A stretch of 8,806 nucleotides of DNA from Leptospira congkakensis. Lineage in GTDB: Bacteria; Spirochaetota; Leptospiria; Leptospirales; Leptospiraceae. The DNA is taken from the NCBI RefSeq assembly GCF_004770265.1, contig NZ_RQGQ01000021.1, forward strand, positions 1-8,806, in the 5' to 3' direction. The position numbers and the translations under genes are program-made. Positions 1 to 6,538 of the stretch are shown piece after piece. Every line of letters starts with the position of its first letter. Position 1 is the stretch's first letter. The notes under the pieces are model-generated. The model ran no database searches and was not told where the DNA came from. It was given only the letters and a program-made list of their open reading frames with translations.

Positions 1-36
1 ACCTGACGAGAACGAAATTTAGCACATTGCAACTAA
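1..36 (-). mobile_element. right end of a third gene-poor mini-cassette (C0), cut by the window edge
   Basis: These bases match the last part of the two complete 332-bp mini-cassettes at 3682-3717 and 7763-7798 almost letter for letter, with the sequence ending in TAGCACATTGCAACTAA. The rest of the copy should lie to the left of the window. Its presence makes three copies of this cassette type within under 9 kb. A GTG reading frame seen at the same place in the C8 copy also begins here on the minus strand. Confidence 0.8.
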
Positions 37-195
37 CGAACTAGACTAACCGACGTAGGCTGGCCCTGAGTCCCGAACGGGACGTTAGGGACTGGAACGA
101 CGCTTGCGTAAGCAAGAGGAGTGCCAGAAGCCTATGTGTCGCAGACCGAGCGAGGGCGCAAGTCCCGAAGCGAAGCGGTTAGTTGCTGTTATGCG
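29..195 (-). repeat. attC-like recombination site 1 (of cassette C1)
   Basis: The site begins with GCAACTAAC plus the constant GAACTAG and ends with GCTGTTATGCG. The next stem is ACTAACCG paired with CGGTTAGT (about 174-181). Inside, CCCT-GA-GTCCC (64-74) pairs with GGGAC-GTT-AGGG (79-90). A CTTGC-GTAA-GCAAG hairpin follows. The GGGC-GCAA-G-T-CCC hairpin (154-166) has an unpaired T163, and a GCGAAGC mini-hairpin sits at 170-176. It is nearly the same as site 7, although the two cassettes carry unrelated genes. Orientation is set to the gene-sense strand, by inference. Confidence 0.85.
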
Positions 196-220
196 AAGTG
201 GCATATTTAATAGATTTTAC

Positions 221-1177
221 TTATATAAGCTTGTCTATCTCTTCTAATAGGCTATTTATATCAAAATTATCAGACCAGATTTCCATTCGTTTTTCAGGAG
301 ATAATTTCCAAAATTCATCAATTGTAGAATCTTCGAAATAATTCCAAATATTTTTATTACTCAGGAAGAAATTTAATAAATACCGAGAAATGCTTTGAGT
401 AATAATTGTCAATTTCTGGAATTGAGTAGCATTAAGGTTATCAAATCCTCTTTGTATCTCGTGAACATGTTCAATGTTGCTTCTGATTGCATATACTTTT
501 TCCATTAAGGAATGAAATGAAGGACCTATGAACAATTCTGTTCTAGATTTAAATTGCCTTTGGGTGTTACCTATTTCCGGATTTATGAAAGCTTCGATAA
601 CTCTTACATAATTATGAAGTTTATTTTTCCAATCATCTGTAGTAATGCCATCTAGAAAATAATTAATTCCTCTGAAAATTCGTGAATGTTTCTTTAAAGA
701 AGAAAGTTGAATTAATGCCAAATAATTCTGAATTGCATCATCTATTACTGTTTTATCTATTCTACGAAAAGGTGTTCCGTTTACAAATTCCGGTTTCAAC
801 ATTTGAGAAAACGATTGAATTTCAAAAATATTATTATATTTTGCACCTGTGAATTGTAGGGGAAAATAATCACAAAGTAGTTCAGTAATAGTAACTAAAG
901 AACAATAGAATAAATATACTTTAGATTCACACTCCCTATTATTTCTATCTATGATATTTGGATTCTCAACCTTCTCTTTAAAAAAGATTGATAAATTTGA
1001 ATTTTTGATTTTTTCAGATTGAATATCTCCAATCCATTTTTTCCAATAATTATCTATTTCAATCGGAAATTCAGTAGCTATTGATAGATTTTCATTGATT
1101 TTAATAATACTTTCACTTAAATTAACATTTGCATTGTAAAATGTTAATATTGCGAATTTCTCATTATTATTTATCAT
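221..1177 (-). CDS. hypothetical protein with HEPN-like C-terminal domain
   Basis: This 318-aa soluble protein has no signal peptide or membrane segment. I do not recognise the N-terminal two thirds. Residues about 186-240 have the pattern of HEPN domains of the ApeA type: RVIEAF, then a polar stretch with RTELFIG, then VYAIRSNIEHVH. R232-SNIE-H237 fits the Rx4-6H catalytic motif of HEPN ribonucleases, which act in abortive infection, toxin-antitoxin and CRISPR accessory systems. That assignment is a motif reading, not an alignment. The start is ATG 27 nt inside cassette C1, with no Shine-Dalgarno sequence before it, and the stop lies about 25 nt from site 1. It is the only gene in its cassette, so if it is a toxin no antitoxin accompanies it. 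A non-catalytic HEPN-like helical protein is the alternative. Confidence 0.8.
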   Translation of the reverse strand: MINNNEKFAILTFYNANVNLSESIIKINENLSIATEFPIEIDNYWKKWIGDIQSEKIKNSNLSIFFKEKVENPNIIDRNNRECESKVYLFYCSLVTITELLCDYFPLQFTGAKYNNIFEIQSFSQMLKPEFVNGTPFRRIDKTVIDDAIQNYLALIQLSSLKKHSRIFRGINYFLDGITTDDWKNKLHNYVRVIEAFINPEIGNTQRQFKSRTELFIGPSFHSLMEKVYAIRSNIEHVHEIQRGFDNLNATQFQKLTIITQSISRYLLNFFLSNKNIWNYFEDSTIDEFWKLSPEKRMEIWSDNFDINSLLEEIDKLI

Positions 1178-1200
1178 ATTTTAAAAAGTTTATGCCATTT

Positions 1201-1364
1201 CGTATAACGAACTAGTCTTCCCGAAGTTCCCTGAAGCCGAGCCTCTGAAGGAGGCGTTGGCGTCGGCGCGTCTTCTTGCGGAGCAAGAAGCGTGACGGAA
1301 GGGAATTTGCCGCAGGCCGAGTGAGGCCTTGTGCCGAAACGTAGCGGGAAGACGCTGTTATGCG
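1201..1364 (-). repeat. attC-like recombination site 2 (of cassette C2)
   Basis: The outer boxes are CGTATAAC and GTTATGCG. The inner stem GTCTTCCCG pairs perfectly with CGGGAAGAC, followed by GTTCCC with GGGAAT. The GA/GTT internal loop is flanked by GCC/GGC and GCCTC/GAGGC. The T-bulge hairpin is GGCC-TT-G-T-GCC. The site is a close relative of site 3, and the differences between the two fall as paired changes in the stems. Confidence 0.85.
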
Positions 1365-1378
1365 CAGTAGCTGATTTA

Positions 1379-2104
1379 TTAGAACGAGATTCCTGCTGAA
1401 AAATCTATGTATGCTTCTGAATTTCTTTTTGAAAATCCAAATAGATCTTTTTTCTTTGATTCAATCAAGTAGTCGAAAATAAATGTAGAAAGAATATTTT
1501 GATAATCAGAATTCGATGTTAAATAACTATATGAATTTGATTTTATTTGATTTTCATAAATGAACATTGGGCCACCGAAAACCGAAAAAAATATTCCATT
1601 ATCGAGAATTAATTTCATTCCTAAACCAGGTGAAAAGTAAGCAGTAGCTTTTCTTGTAACATTAATATTCAATTCCGAATTATTATTACTAAAAATTGGT
1701 AGTATAATAGCAGAATAAGTCTGGGATACTTCTGGTAGAGAGCCAATAGTAGCATTAAAGAAAAATGGTGAATTAAAAATATAATAATTATAAAAGACTT
1801 TCATTGAATTTTGTTCAAATGAAAATTTTTCATTAAAAACGAATAAATAAGATGGTGAAGGTAAAATTGATTTTTTATCATTTGACGAATATTTAGAAAA
1901 TATCAAATTTACACCAATTTCATTTTTACTGTCGAAAGCGTAAGAAGCCCCTAAAAATTGCATTGAATAATAGTAAGAGACACTATTCTGTCCTGTATAA
2001 ATTGAAAATGGTTTTTCTGTTCTTATTTTACTTTGTGTTTCAAATAATGTTTGAGAATAAATACTATTGCCTATCAAAAGCAATATAATTACGTAAAATT
2101 TCAT
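1379..2104 (-). CDS. secreted, outer-membrane beta-barrel-like hypothetical protein
   Basis: The 241-aa protein starts with a clear Sec signal peptide: MK, a hydrophobic core at residues 3-12, and likely cleavage after IYS17 before Q18. The mature part is rich in aromatic residues, Ser and Asn, with alternating hydrophobic/polar stretches such as SVFGGPMFIY and GLGMKLILDNGIFFSVFGG. It ends in FSAGISF, and a terminal Phe after alternating residues is the usual last strand of outer-membrane barrels. I infer a small outer-membrane or periplasmic barrel of unknown function. The ATG is preceded by GGAGAAG about 4 nt upstream, a proper ribosome site that several neighbouring cassettes lack. It is the sole gene of cassette C2, and its stop is 14 nt from site 2. 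Confidence 0.8.
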   Translation of the reverse strand: MKFYVIILLLIGNSIYSQTLFETQSKIRTEKPFSIYTGQNSVSYYYSMQFLGASYAFDSKNEIGVNLIFSKYSSNDKKSILPSPSYLFVFNEKFSFEQNSMKVFYNYYIFNSPFFFNATIGSLPEVSQTYSAIILPIFSNNNSELNINVTRKATAYFSPGLGMKLILDNGIFFSVFGGPMFIYENQIKSNSYSYLTSNSDYQNILSTFIFDYLIESKKKDLFGFSKRNSEAYIDFSAGISF

Positions 2105-2146
2105 TTCTTCTCCAAAATTTTATTTTATATTAAATTTCAGCTATTG

Positions 2147-2310
2147 CGCATAACGAACTAGTCTTCCCGAAGTTCCCAGTAGCTGAGCCTACGTAGTAGG
2201 CGTTAGCGTCGGCGCGTCTTCTTGCGGAGCGAGAAGCGTGACGGAAGGGAATTTGCCGTAGGCCGAGCGAGGGCTTGTCCCGAAGCGTAGCGGGAAGATG
2301 CTGTTATGCG
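2147..2310 (-). repeat. attC-like recombination site 3 (of cassette C3)
   Basis: The boxes are CGCATAAC and GTTATGCG. Stem GTCTTCCCG faces CGGGAAGAT, giving one G.T wobble on the + strand. The GA/GTT loop is flanked by GCT/AGC and GCCTA/TAGGC. The T-bulge hairpin is GGGC-TT-G-T-CCC, and GCGTAGC (2285-2291) is a GNA-type mini-hairpin. Compared with site 2, GCC/GGC becomes GCT/AGC, GCCTC/GAGGC becomes GCCTA/TAGGC, and GGC/GCC becomes GGG/CCC. These are three compensatory changes. Confidence 0.85.
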
Positions 2311-2320
2311 ACGTTTTGGC

Positions 2321-3358
2321 TTATATTTTATTATAACTTTTTAAAAGTCTATAAGTATCTTCGCCATTAATTATTACGTATTTTCGAGATCGTAAATGTT
2401 GAGTAGAAAAGGCATCCATTGTTGTTTCTACCGTTCCTTTGATATAATTACAGTGTTGAAGAATATATACGTCAGCGGTTTCATGAAACAATCTTACTAT
2501 CTGATCCCCATTTTTTCCAAGATCTTTTGGTTCAAGTACTTTGTTTTTTGCCGGCCCCTTAAATGCGAAAGCCGCCCTTATTCTTTTCTTTCCTAAATGT
2601 AAATTATAAGTATAGAGGTCTGAAGTTTCTCCTCCCCAATCTTTCGGAATGTTATTCTCGTGAATAATCTCCGCAAACATACGTTTAATTTCTTTTTCTG
2701 GAATGGAAGCCAGGACAGAAAAATCAACTTTCTTGTTAAATTTTTTTACTTTTTTAAACTCATCGAAATCTTCTATATTTAGTCTATTTTTTTCAACTAT
2801 ATATGCTCTAAATGGGTGATTGTCTTTATCATTTTGAAATTTGATCAATTTCTCGGCAAAGACAATTGGTCTAATTTTTAGTATTCTCTTTGTTTCATTG
2901 AAGGATTCTATTTTTCCGTAAAGGAAACACTTATACTTTTTTGATAAATTTGTAAATGCAGTGTTACAAGTATAATGAGCAGTATTATATTCCCCCTCTA
3001 TTTTTATATTATACTGAGGTAATTCTAGATAAAATGTTTTTTGAAAAGGTTTGTCATAAGAGTTTACTTTTTTTAGATTTTTGAAAGTAAATGTATAATC
3101 TGAATAGAATAGAGAGTCTATGTTTAAGGCATTAGTAATTATTAATTTTTCTAGAACTGGAACTTCGTTACGCTGAATATGTTCAAGTGTAAGATCCATA
3201 GAATATTTATCTATGAAAATCTTATTTAAATGATCATCATAATAATTAATATTTAGAGCTTTCGTCTCGTATTCATCAACAAGATTTGGGCTAAGGCTAG
3301 ATAAAAATAATTTCTGATTAAGAAAATAGGAGCTTAATTGATAATTGTTTATTTCCAT
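2321..3358 (-). CDS. hypothetical protein with conserved-looking, nuclease-like C-terminal block
   Basis: This 345-aa soluble protein cannot be placed in a named family with certainty. The N-terminal 200 residues are Lys/Asn/Tyr-rich and include many short beta-like stretches. The C-terminal ~110 residues look like the functional core: IPKDWGGE244-TSD247, then RIRAAFAFK267G, then LGKNGD285-Q286IVRLF, a VYILQH strand, and a final IINGEDTYRLL. An acidic pair, a Lys at the end of a hydrophobic strand, and a following Q-containing helix are reminiscent of PD-(D/E)xK nucleases. This is inference, because the classical ExK is replaced by FxK. Start: ATG 27 nt inside cassette C3, with no ribosome site. 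The stop lies 11 nt from site 3. Restriction or defence, or DNA repair, are possible roles. Confidence 0.75.
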   Translation of the reverse strand: MEINNYQLSSYFLNQKLFLSSLSPNLVDEYETKALNINYYDDHLNKIFIDKYSMDLTLEHIQRNEVPVLEKLIITNALNIDSLFYSDYTFTFKNLKKVNSYDKPFQKTFYLELPQYNIKIEGEYNTAHYTCNTAFTNLSKKYKCFLYGKIESFNETKRILKIRPIVFAEKLIKFQNDKDNHPFRAYIVEKNRLNIEDFDEFKKVKKFNKKVDFSVLASIPEKEIKRMFAEIIHENNIPKDWGGETSDLYTYNLHLGKKRIRAAFAFKGPAKNKVLEPKDLGKNGDQIVRLFHETADVYILQHCNYIKGTVETTMDAFSTQHLRSRKYVIINGEDTYRLLKSYNKI

Positions 3359-3378
3359 AGTTTAAAATTCCAAAATGT

Positions 3379-3510
3379 CGCATAACGAACTAGTGTTAAC
3401 GAAGTTTCCCGCCCTGAGCCTACGTAGTAGGCGTTAGGAGTAGCGGGAAATTTGCCGAAGGCCGAACGAGGGCACGTCCCGAAGTGAAGCGTTAAGACGC
3501 TGTTAGTTGC
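3379..3510 (-). repeat. attC-like recombination site 4, short type (of mini-cassette C4)
   Basis: The left box is CGCATAAC and the right box is GTTAGTTGC. It lacks the CTGGCAC...GTGCCAG arm seen in sites 1, 5, 6, 7 and 9, which makes it about 30 nt shorter. The GA/GTT loop (CCT-GA-GCCTA with TAGGC-GTT-AGG) and the T-bulge hairpin GGGC-AC-G-T-CCC are kept. The inner stem GTGTTAACG/CGTTAAGAC has one mismatch. It is the same type as site 8 and travels with the same cassette body. Confidence 0.85.
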
Positions 3511-3717
3511 AGTATGCCTTACGAGTAAAAAAGTGTAGGTAAAATGGAACTGGAAGTCCCACCGGAATGCTTCAACAAATGAGGCAAAGTAAATCAAAGA
3601 GAGACTTTGATCAACAAGGGTTAAGAGTTAGATATACTGTTAATCCAGACTTCCGTATAAATAAAAAAGTAAAATAAAGAAACCTGACGAGAACGAAATT
3701 TAGCATATTGCAACTAA
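3386..3717 (-). mobile_element. mini-cassette C4, 332 bp, no convincing gene
   Basis: The unit comprises short-type attC site 4 plus a body of about 200 bp. It has the same length as C8 (7467-7798) and is similar along its whole length. The body holds an inverted repeat GCTTCA (3569-3574) / TGAGGC (3580-3585), with one T.G wobble on the + strand, and a CAAAG/CTTTG repeat just after it. A 31-codon minus-strand frame at 3611-3706 begins ATG at the cassette edge and encodes a hydrophobic peptide (starting MLNFVLVRFLYF). In C8 the same frame starts with GTG and stops after 25 codons. A 36-codon + frame at 3567-3677 is broken in C8. It could be a small-RNA cassette, a tiny membrane peptide, a promoter carrier, or a decayed gene. 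Confidence 0.75.
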
Positions 3718-3873
3718 CGAACTAGGCTTACTGAAGTTGTCCGACCCTGAGTCCCAACGGGACGTTAGGGACTGGCACGGAGTTTGCGGATGCAAACGAG
3801 TGACAGGAGGACAATTTGGCGCAGCCCAAGCGAGGGCTCGTCCCGAAGCGAAGCAGTAAGCCGCTGTTATACG
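3710..3873 (-). repeat. attC-like recombination site 5 (of cassette C5)
   Basis: The boxes are GCAACTAAC and GTTATACG. Inner stem GCTTACTG pairs perfectly with CAGTAAGC, and GTTGTCC pairs with GGACAAT. The CCCT-GA-GTCCC / GGGAC-GTT-AGGG arm has an AAC loop. The T-bulge hairpin is GGGC-TC-G-T-CCC, and the GCGAAGC mini-hairpin is at 3848-3854. Confidence 0.85.
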
Positions 3874-3884
3874 ACGTGACAGTA

Positions 3885-4244
3885 TTATCGGATCCAATGT
3901 TTTACAATTTCGCTAATTTCTGCTATCGTAAAACTTGGAGCTGTTGAAGGAATGCTAATCGGATTTAAACTTTCTTTTGAAATTGTTTGTAAATAAAGGT
4001 AGGCGATTGTAAAAGCCATTTTCAAATTTGCAACACAAAATGGTTCCCTGGTTAGTATTATTTGGCATATTCTCGAAGCTATTTCTGTATGTGTTCCTGC
4101 TTTTTTGATTTCTTCATCAATCCATGATTCAATAACATTGAAATTTCTAACTTGAAATTCCCTTTTTGGCCGGGTTAGTGATGGGATTTGGCTAAATAGA
4201 GATCTATAAACATTACGTATATTGTCACGCAAGATTTGATTCAT
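3885..4244 (-). CDS. small hypothetical partner protein of the cassette ATPase
   Basis: The 119-aa protein is not recognised. It is predicted soluble and mostly helical, with no Cys pairs, no signal peptide and no obvious catalytic motif. Residues 1-35 are basic and 36-95 alternate charged and hydrophobic helices (VIESWIDEEIKKAG, IASRICQIILTREP, NLKMAFTIAYLYLQTI). A Ser/Pro-rich linker and a short helix (FTIAEISEIVKHWI) close the protein. Its ATG lies inside the 3' end of the ATPase gene and overlaps it by 20 nt in another frame. The two are therefore almost certainly translationally coupled and co-inherited in cassette C5. The context suggests a partner, sensor or inhibitor of the ATPase. 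The stop lies 12 nt from site 5, so the gene fills the cassette end and is complete. Confidence 0.8.
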   Translation of the reverse strand: MNQILRDNIRNVYRSLFSQIPSLTRPKREFQVRNFNVIESWIDEEIKKAGTHTEIASRICQIILTREPFCVANLKMAFTIAYLYLQTISKESLNPISIPSTAPSFTIAEISEIVKHWIR

Positions 4245-5313
4245 CCAAATACCCTAGTTCAGTATAAACTGCTTTTAAATCATCAATTGATGAAAAGTTT
4301 TGAACTTCAATTTTTCCATTTTTATTTGAACAGTAAATTAAATTTGAATAATCTAGAATTTGAACTAATTCTCTCACATGGCTAGTCATTAATATTTGAA
4401 AATTGGTATCAGTGATTGATGTAATAAAATTGCGTAATAATTCTCTGTGCATATGCACAAGACCTTCATCCATCACAATTAATTTGTTTGGATATAAGAG
4501 TATTAAAACTAATAGGTATATGTATTCTTGAAAACCCAATCCTTCGTTTTCTAATGGTCTTTTAAAATCTGATTCTGAATATTTTACCCATATTTCTGCA
4601 CGTCCAGTTCTAATATTGAAATCAGCATCGAACTCTTTTATTAAACTTTGGGAACTTAGTATCTTTTCTTTAAAACTATTGAAATTTTCAGGCTCTTCAT
4701 CTTTTAGTTTTAATATTATACTTTTTATATATAATATAAGTTGGTTTGGTTGGTTAATGTTTATGCTATTAACTTGTGAAGTGGGAATGAAATTCTGGAA
4801 GCCATTCACATCCCAGCTTTGTTCAAAGCCATGAAAATAAATCAAAGTTGATGATTGAGCTTTTTGAGCTGCCCATCCGATAAGATGCTGGTATGCAGTA
4901 TTGGATAAATCAGAAAAAACCATATTCTGCTGAATGTTTGCTATATTTCCCTTTCTTACCGTTCCATATTTGGTATATTTAAAACGCAATTCATCAGGTA
5001 TTTTTGCAGGTAAAGCTGCTGAGATACTTTTGTTGTTGGCAAGCATTGATTTCATTTCAACGTAATCTTCAGCGTCAAATGAGAAATCAGCCTCAACTAT
5101 TATTGAATTTTCAGAAGTAGCCTGGATTCCATAAGGAATAGAATTGTTTATAATCGGCTGCATGAATGGATTAAGGAGCCAGTTCAATGCTTTGATGACT
5201 GAAGTTTTTCCAGAGCTATTTGAACCTATTAGAACATTAAAACCTTGATTTAATTCTACTTTGCATTCTGCGATTCCCCTAAAATTTTTTATGAATAGAT
5301 TTTCTATTCTCAT
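4225..5313 (-). CDS. RecF/OLD-like AAA ATPase (SMC-type ABC fold), no TOPRIM
   Basis: This 362-aa protein opens with MRIENLFIKNFRGI, typical of RecF/OLD/AAA_15-21 ATPases. Walker A is G30SNSSGKT37. An ABC-signature-like ENEGLGFQEY sits at about 255-264. Walker B is LIVMD282E283G, and the switch His is in MTSH312. The insert between the Walker motifs is short (about 220 residues), with no long coiled coil and no C-terminal TOPRIM nuclease. This separates it from full OLD or GajA proteins. Such compact ATPases usually work with a small effector encoded beside them, as in several two-gene phage-defence systems. The 119-aa gene overlapping its 3' end fits that place but shows no known effector fold. 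The ATG is preceded by AGGAG at normal spacing. A defence role is inference from architecture and cassette setting. Confidence 0.9.
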   Translation of the reverse strand: MRIENLFIKNFRGIAECKVELNQGFNVLIGSNSSGKTSVIKALNWLLNPFMQPIINNSIPYGIQATSENSIIVEADFSFDAEDYVEMKSMLANNKSISAALPAKIPDELRFKYTKYGTVRKGNIANIQQNMVFSDLSNTAYQHLIGWAAQKAQSSTLIYFHGFEQSWDVNGFQNFIPTSQVNSININQPNQLILYIKSIILKLKDEEPENFNSFKEKILSSQSLIKEFDADFNIRTGRAEIWVKYSESDFKRPLENEGLGFQEYIYLLVLILLYPNKLIVMDEGLVHMHRELLRNFITSITDTNFQILMTSHVRELVQILDYSNLIYCSNKNGKIEVQNFSSIDDLKAVYTELGYLDESNLA

Positions 5314-5345
5314 TTTATTCTCCTAATTTAATTTTTCTGTCATGT

Positions 5346-5511
5346 CGTATAACGAACTAGAGTTACCGAAGTTCCCCGACCCTGAGTCCCGAGGGGACGT
5401 TAGGGACTGGCATGTAGCTTGCGTAAGCAAGGCGAATGCCAGAAGGGGAATTTGGCGTAGCCCGAGCGAGGCCGCAAGTGCCGAAGCGAAGCGGTAAAAC
5501 GCTGTTAAGCG
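5346..5511 (-). repeat. attC-like recombination site 6 (of cassette C6)
   Basis: The boxes are CGTATAAC and GTTAAGCG. Inner stem TTACCG pairs with CGGTAA, and GTTCCCC with GGGGAAT. The GA/GTT arm has loop GAG. TGGCAT pairs with ATGCCA around a CTTGC-GTAA-GCAAG hairpin. The T-bulge hairpin is GGCC-GCAA-G-T-GCC, and GCGAAGC is at 5486-5492. Confidence 0.85.
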
Positions 5512-5668
5512 CAGTTACTTATTATTCCATTGATTTTTATTTACTTTAAATTATAAGGATTTTACTTTCATACAATTCTTTAATTTTTCGAATTCTAATC
5601 CTTAAATGCATTTTCTTAAACAATCTATGAAATGAATTTATCTATAAAAGATTTATATTTTATAGTTC
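5512..5668. other. AT-rich non-coding tail of cassette C6
   Basis: There are 157 bases between site 6 and the stop of the YdcF-like gene. The sequence is very AT-rich with no frame worth calling and no GC-rich hairpin with a T run, so I see no terminator. It begins with the cassette terminal repeat GTTAAGCGCAGTTACTTA, counted from 5504. It is the longest non-coding tail among the gene-bearing cassettes here and may be degraded coding sequence. Confidence 0.5.
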
Positions 5669-6337
5669 TCATTGAATAAGATGTAAATTATATCCATTTT
5701 CAATGAGAGAATAGTAAGCTTCTATAATTTGATCTGGAATAACTGTTTCTGATTGGAAACCAAGTTTAGGATATTCAATAATTCTTTGTAAGTCACCGAC
5801 TATTTCATTAATAATCATAAAAAGATTAATATGAGAATGCGGAGCATCAGATAGTGTATAATTTGGTGAAGAAATGTAGAAAATCCCGTCATTCCACTGT
5901 TTATTTAATGCTAATTTAATTCTTAAAGTCATAGAAGGTTTTTGAATAGCAATAATTTTATCAACTGTAAGATTCAAAGAATCAATTATTTGTTTAGAAA
6001 ATTGAATGTTTTCTCCCGTGTTTGTAGATTCATTTTCTATAATTATAGCATCCATTGGAATATTTTCAGATAAAGCAAATTCTGCGAAAGATTCTGCTTC
6101 AGAATTTGGAAAAATATTTTTGGTGAAAAAATTTAAACCTCCCGAGAACAAAATAAATTTTGCAAAACCTTGTTTGTAAAGTTGAACTGCATATTTCGCA
6201 ATTCTCAAATCATGACTACATAATACGAATATTAGATCTGATTTTTGAATATTTTCCCGAATAGAAAGAAAATTCCATATTGATTTCGCAAATTTTAAGT
6301 CTTCTTCAGTTATTTTTTTATGATTTTCAATAATCAT
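5669..6337 (-). CDS. YdcF/SanA-like DUF218 family protein
   Basis: This 222-aa protein shows the DUF218 (YdcF/ElyC/SanA) pattern: a hydrophobic strand LIFVLC40SHD, RIAKYAVQLYKQGFAKFILFSGG (44-67), an acidic E80AE with the following helix SFAEFALSENIP, and ENESTNTGEN (101-110). Those are the family's predicted active-site elements. YdcF of E. coli binds S-adenosylmethionine, while other family members act in envelope biogenesis. The reaction here cannot be read from sequence. No signal peptide or membrane helix is visible, so it is probably the cytoplasmic YdcF-like branch rather than the membrane-anchored SanA branch. The ATG is only 20 nt from the cassette edge, in CTTAAAATG with no ribosome site. 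It is the sole gene of cassette C6. Confidence 0.85.
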   Translation of the reverse strand: MIIENHKKITEEDLKFAKSIWNFLSIRENIQKSDLIFVLCSHDLRIAKYAVQLYKQGFAKFILFSGGLNFFTKNIFPNSEAESFAEFALSENIPMDAIIIENESTNTGENIQFSKQIIDSLNLTVDKIIAIQKPSMTLRIKLALNKQWNDGIFYISSPNYTLSDAPHSHINLFMIINEIVGDLQRIIEYPKLGFQSETVIPDQIIEAYYSLIENGYNLHLIQ

Positions 6338-6349
6338 TTTAAGTAATTG

Positions 6350-6517
6350 CGCTTAACGAAATAGACTAACCGACGTAGGCTGACCCTGAGTCCCGGAAAC
6401 GGGACGTTAGGGATTGGCACGACGCTTGCGTAAGCAAGAGGAGTGCCAAAAGCCTATGTGTCGCAGACCGAGCGAGGGCGTAAGTCCCGAAGCGAAGCGG
6501 TTAGTTGCTGTTATACG
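6350..6517 (-). repeat. attC-like recombination site 7 (of cassette C7)
   Basis: The boxes are CGCTTAAC and GTTATACG. The constant GAACTAG is GAAATAG here, the only variant among nine sites. Stem ACTAACCG pairs with CGGTTAGT. The GTCCCG-GAAA-CGGGAC arm carries a GNRA-type loop. CTTGC-GTAA-GCAAG is at 6425-6438. The T-bulge hairpin is GGGC-GTAA-G-T-CCC, and GCGAAGC is at 6492-6498. The site is almost the same as site 1. Confidence 0.85.
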
Positions 6518-6538
6518 AAGTCTTGGGTAATCGTTTTT

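Noticed and set aside
61..181. tRNA, riboswitch or rRNA fragment in the GC-rich folded segments
   Set aside because: The segments fold well but have no cloverleaf, anticodon arm or TTCGA arm. The same architecture occurs nine times between genes and is explained as recombination sites.
2396..2596. 66-codon + strand open frame
   Set aside because: It is antisense to the well-supported 345-aa gene and has no ribosome site or recognisable domain.
3349..3597. 82-codon minus-strand open frame across site 4
   Set aside because: It runs through the folded attC-like element and into the mini-cassette. Its translation reflects the repeat, the C8 copy does not support it as a protein, and it has no ribosome site.
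3567..3677. 36-codon + strand frame in mini-cassette C4 beginning MLQQMRQSKSKRDF
   Set aside because: It looks protein-like at first, resembling an antitoxin helix, but in C8 the same frame stops after LRV. It is also opposite to the cassette polarity, so coding is not supported.
3700..3897. 65-codon minus-strand open frame across site 5
   Set aside because: It is a translation of the GC-rich recombination site. Similar spurious frames arise because the sites lack stops in some frames.
4616..4834. 72-codon + strand open frame
   Set aside because: It is antisense to the ATPase gene. The hydrophobic translation mirrors its codon content.
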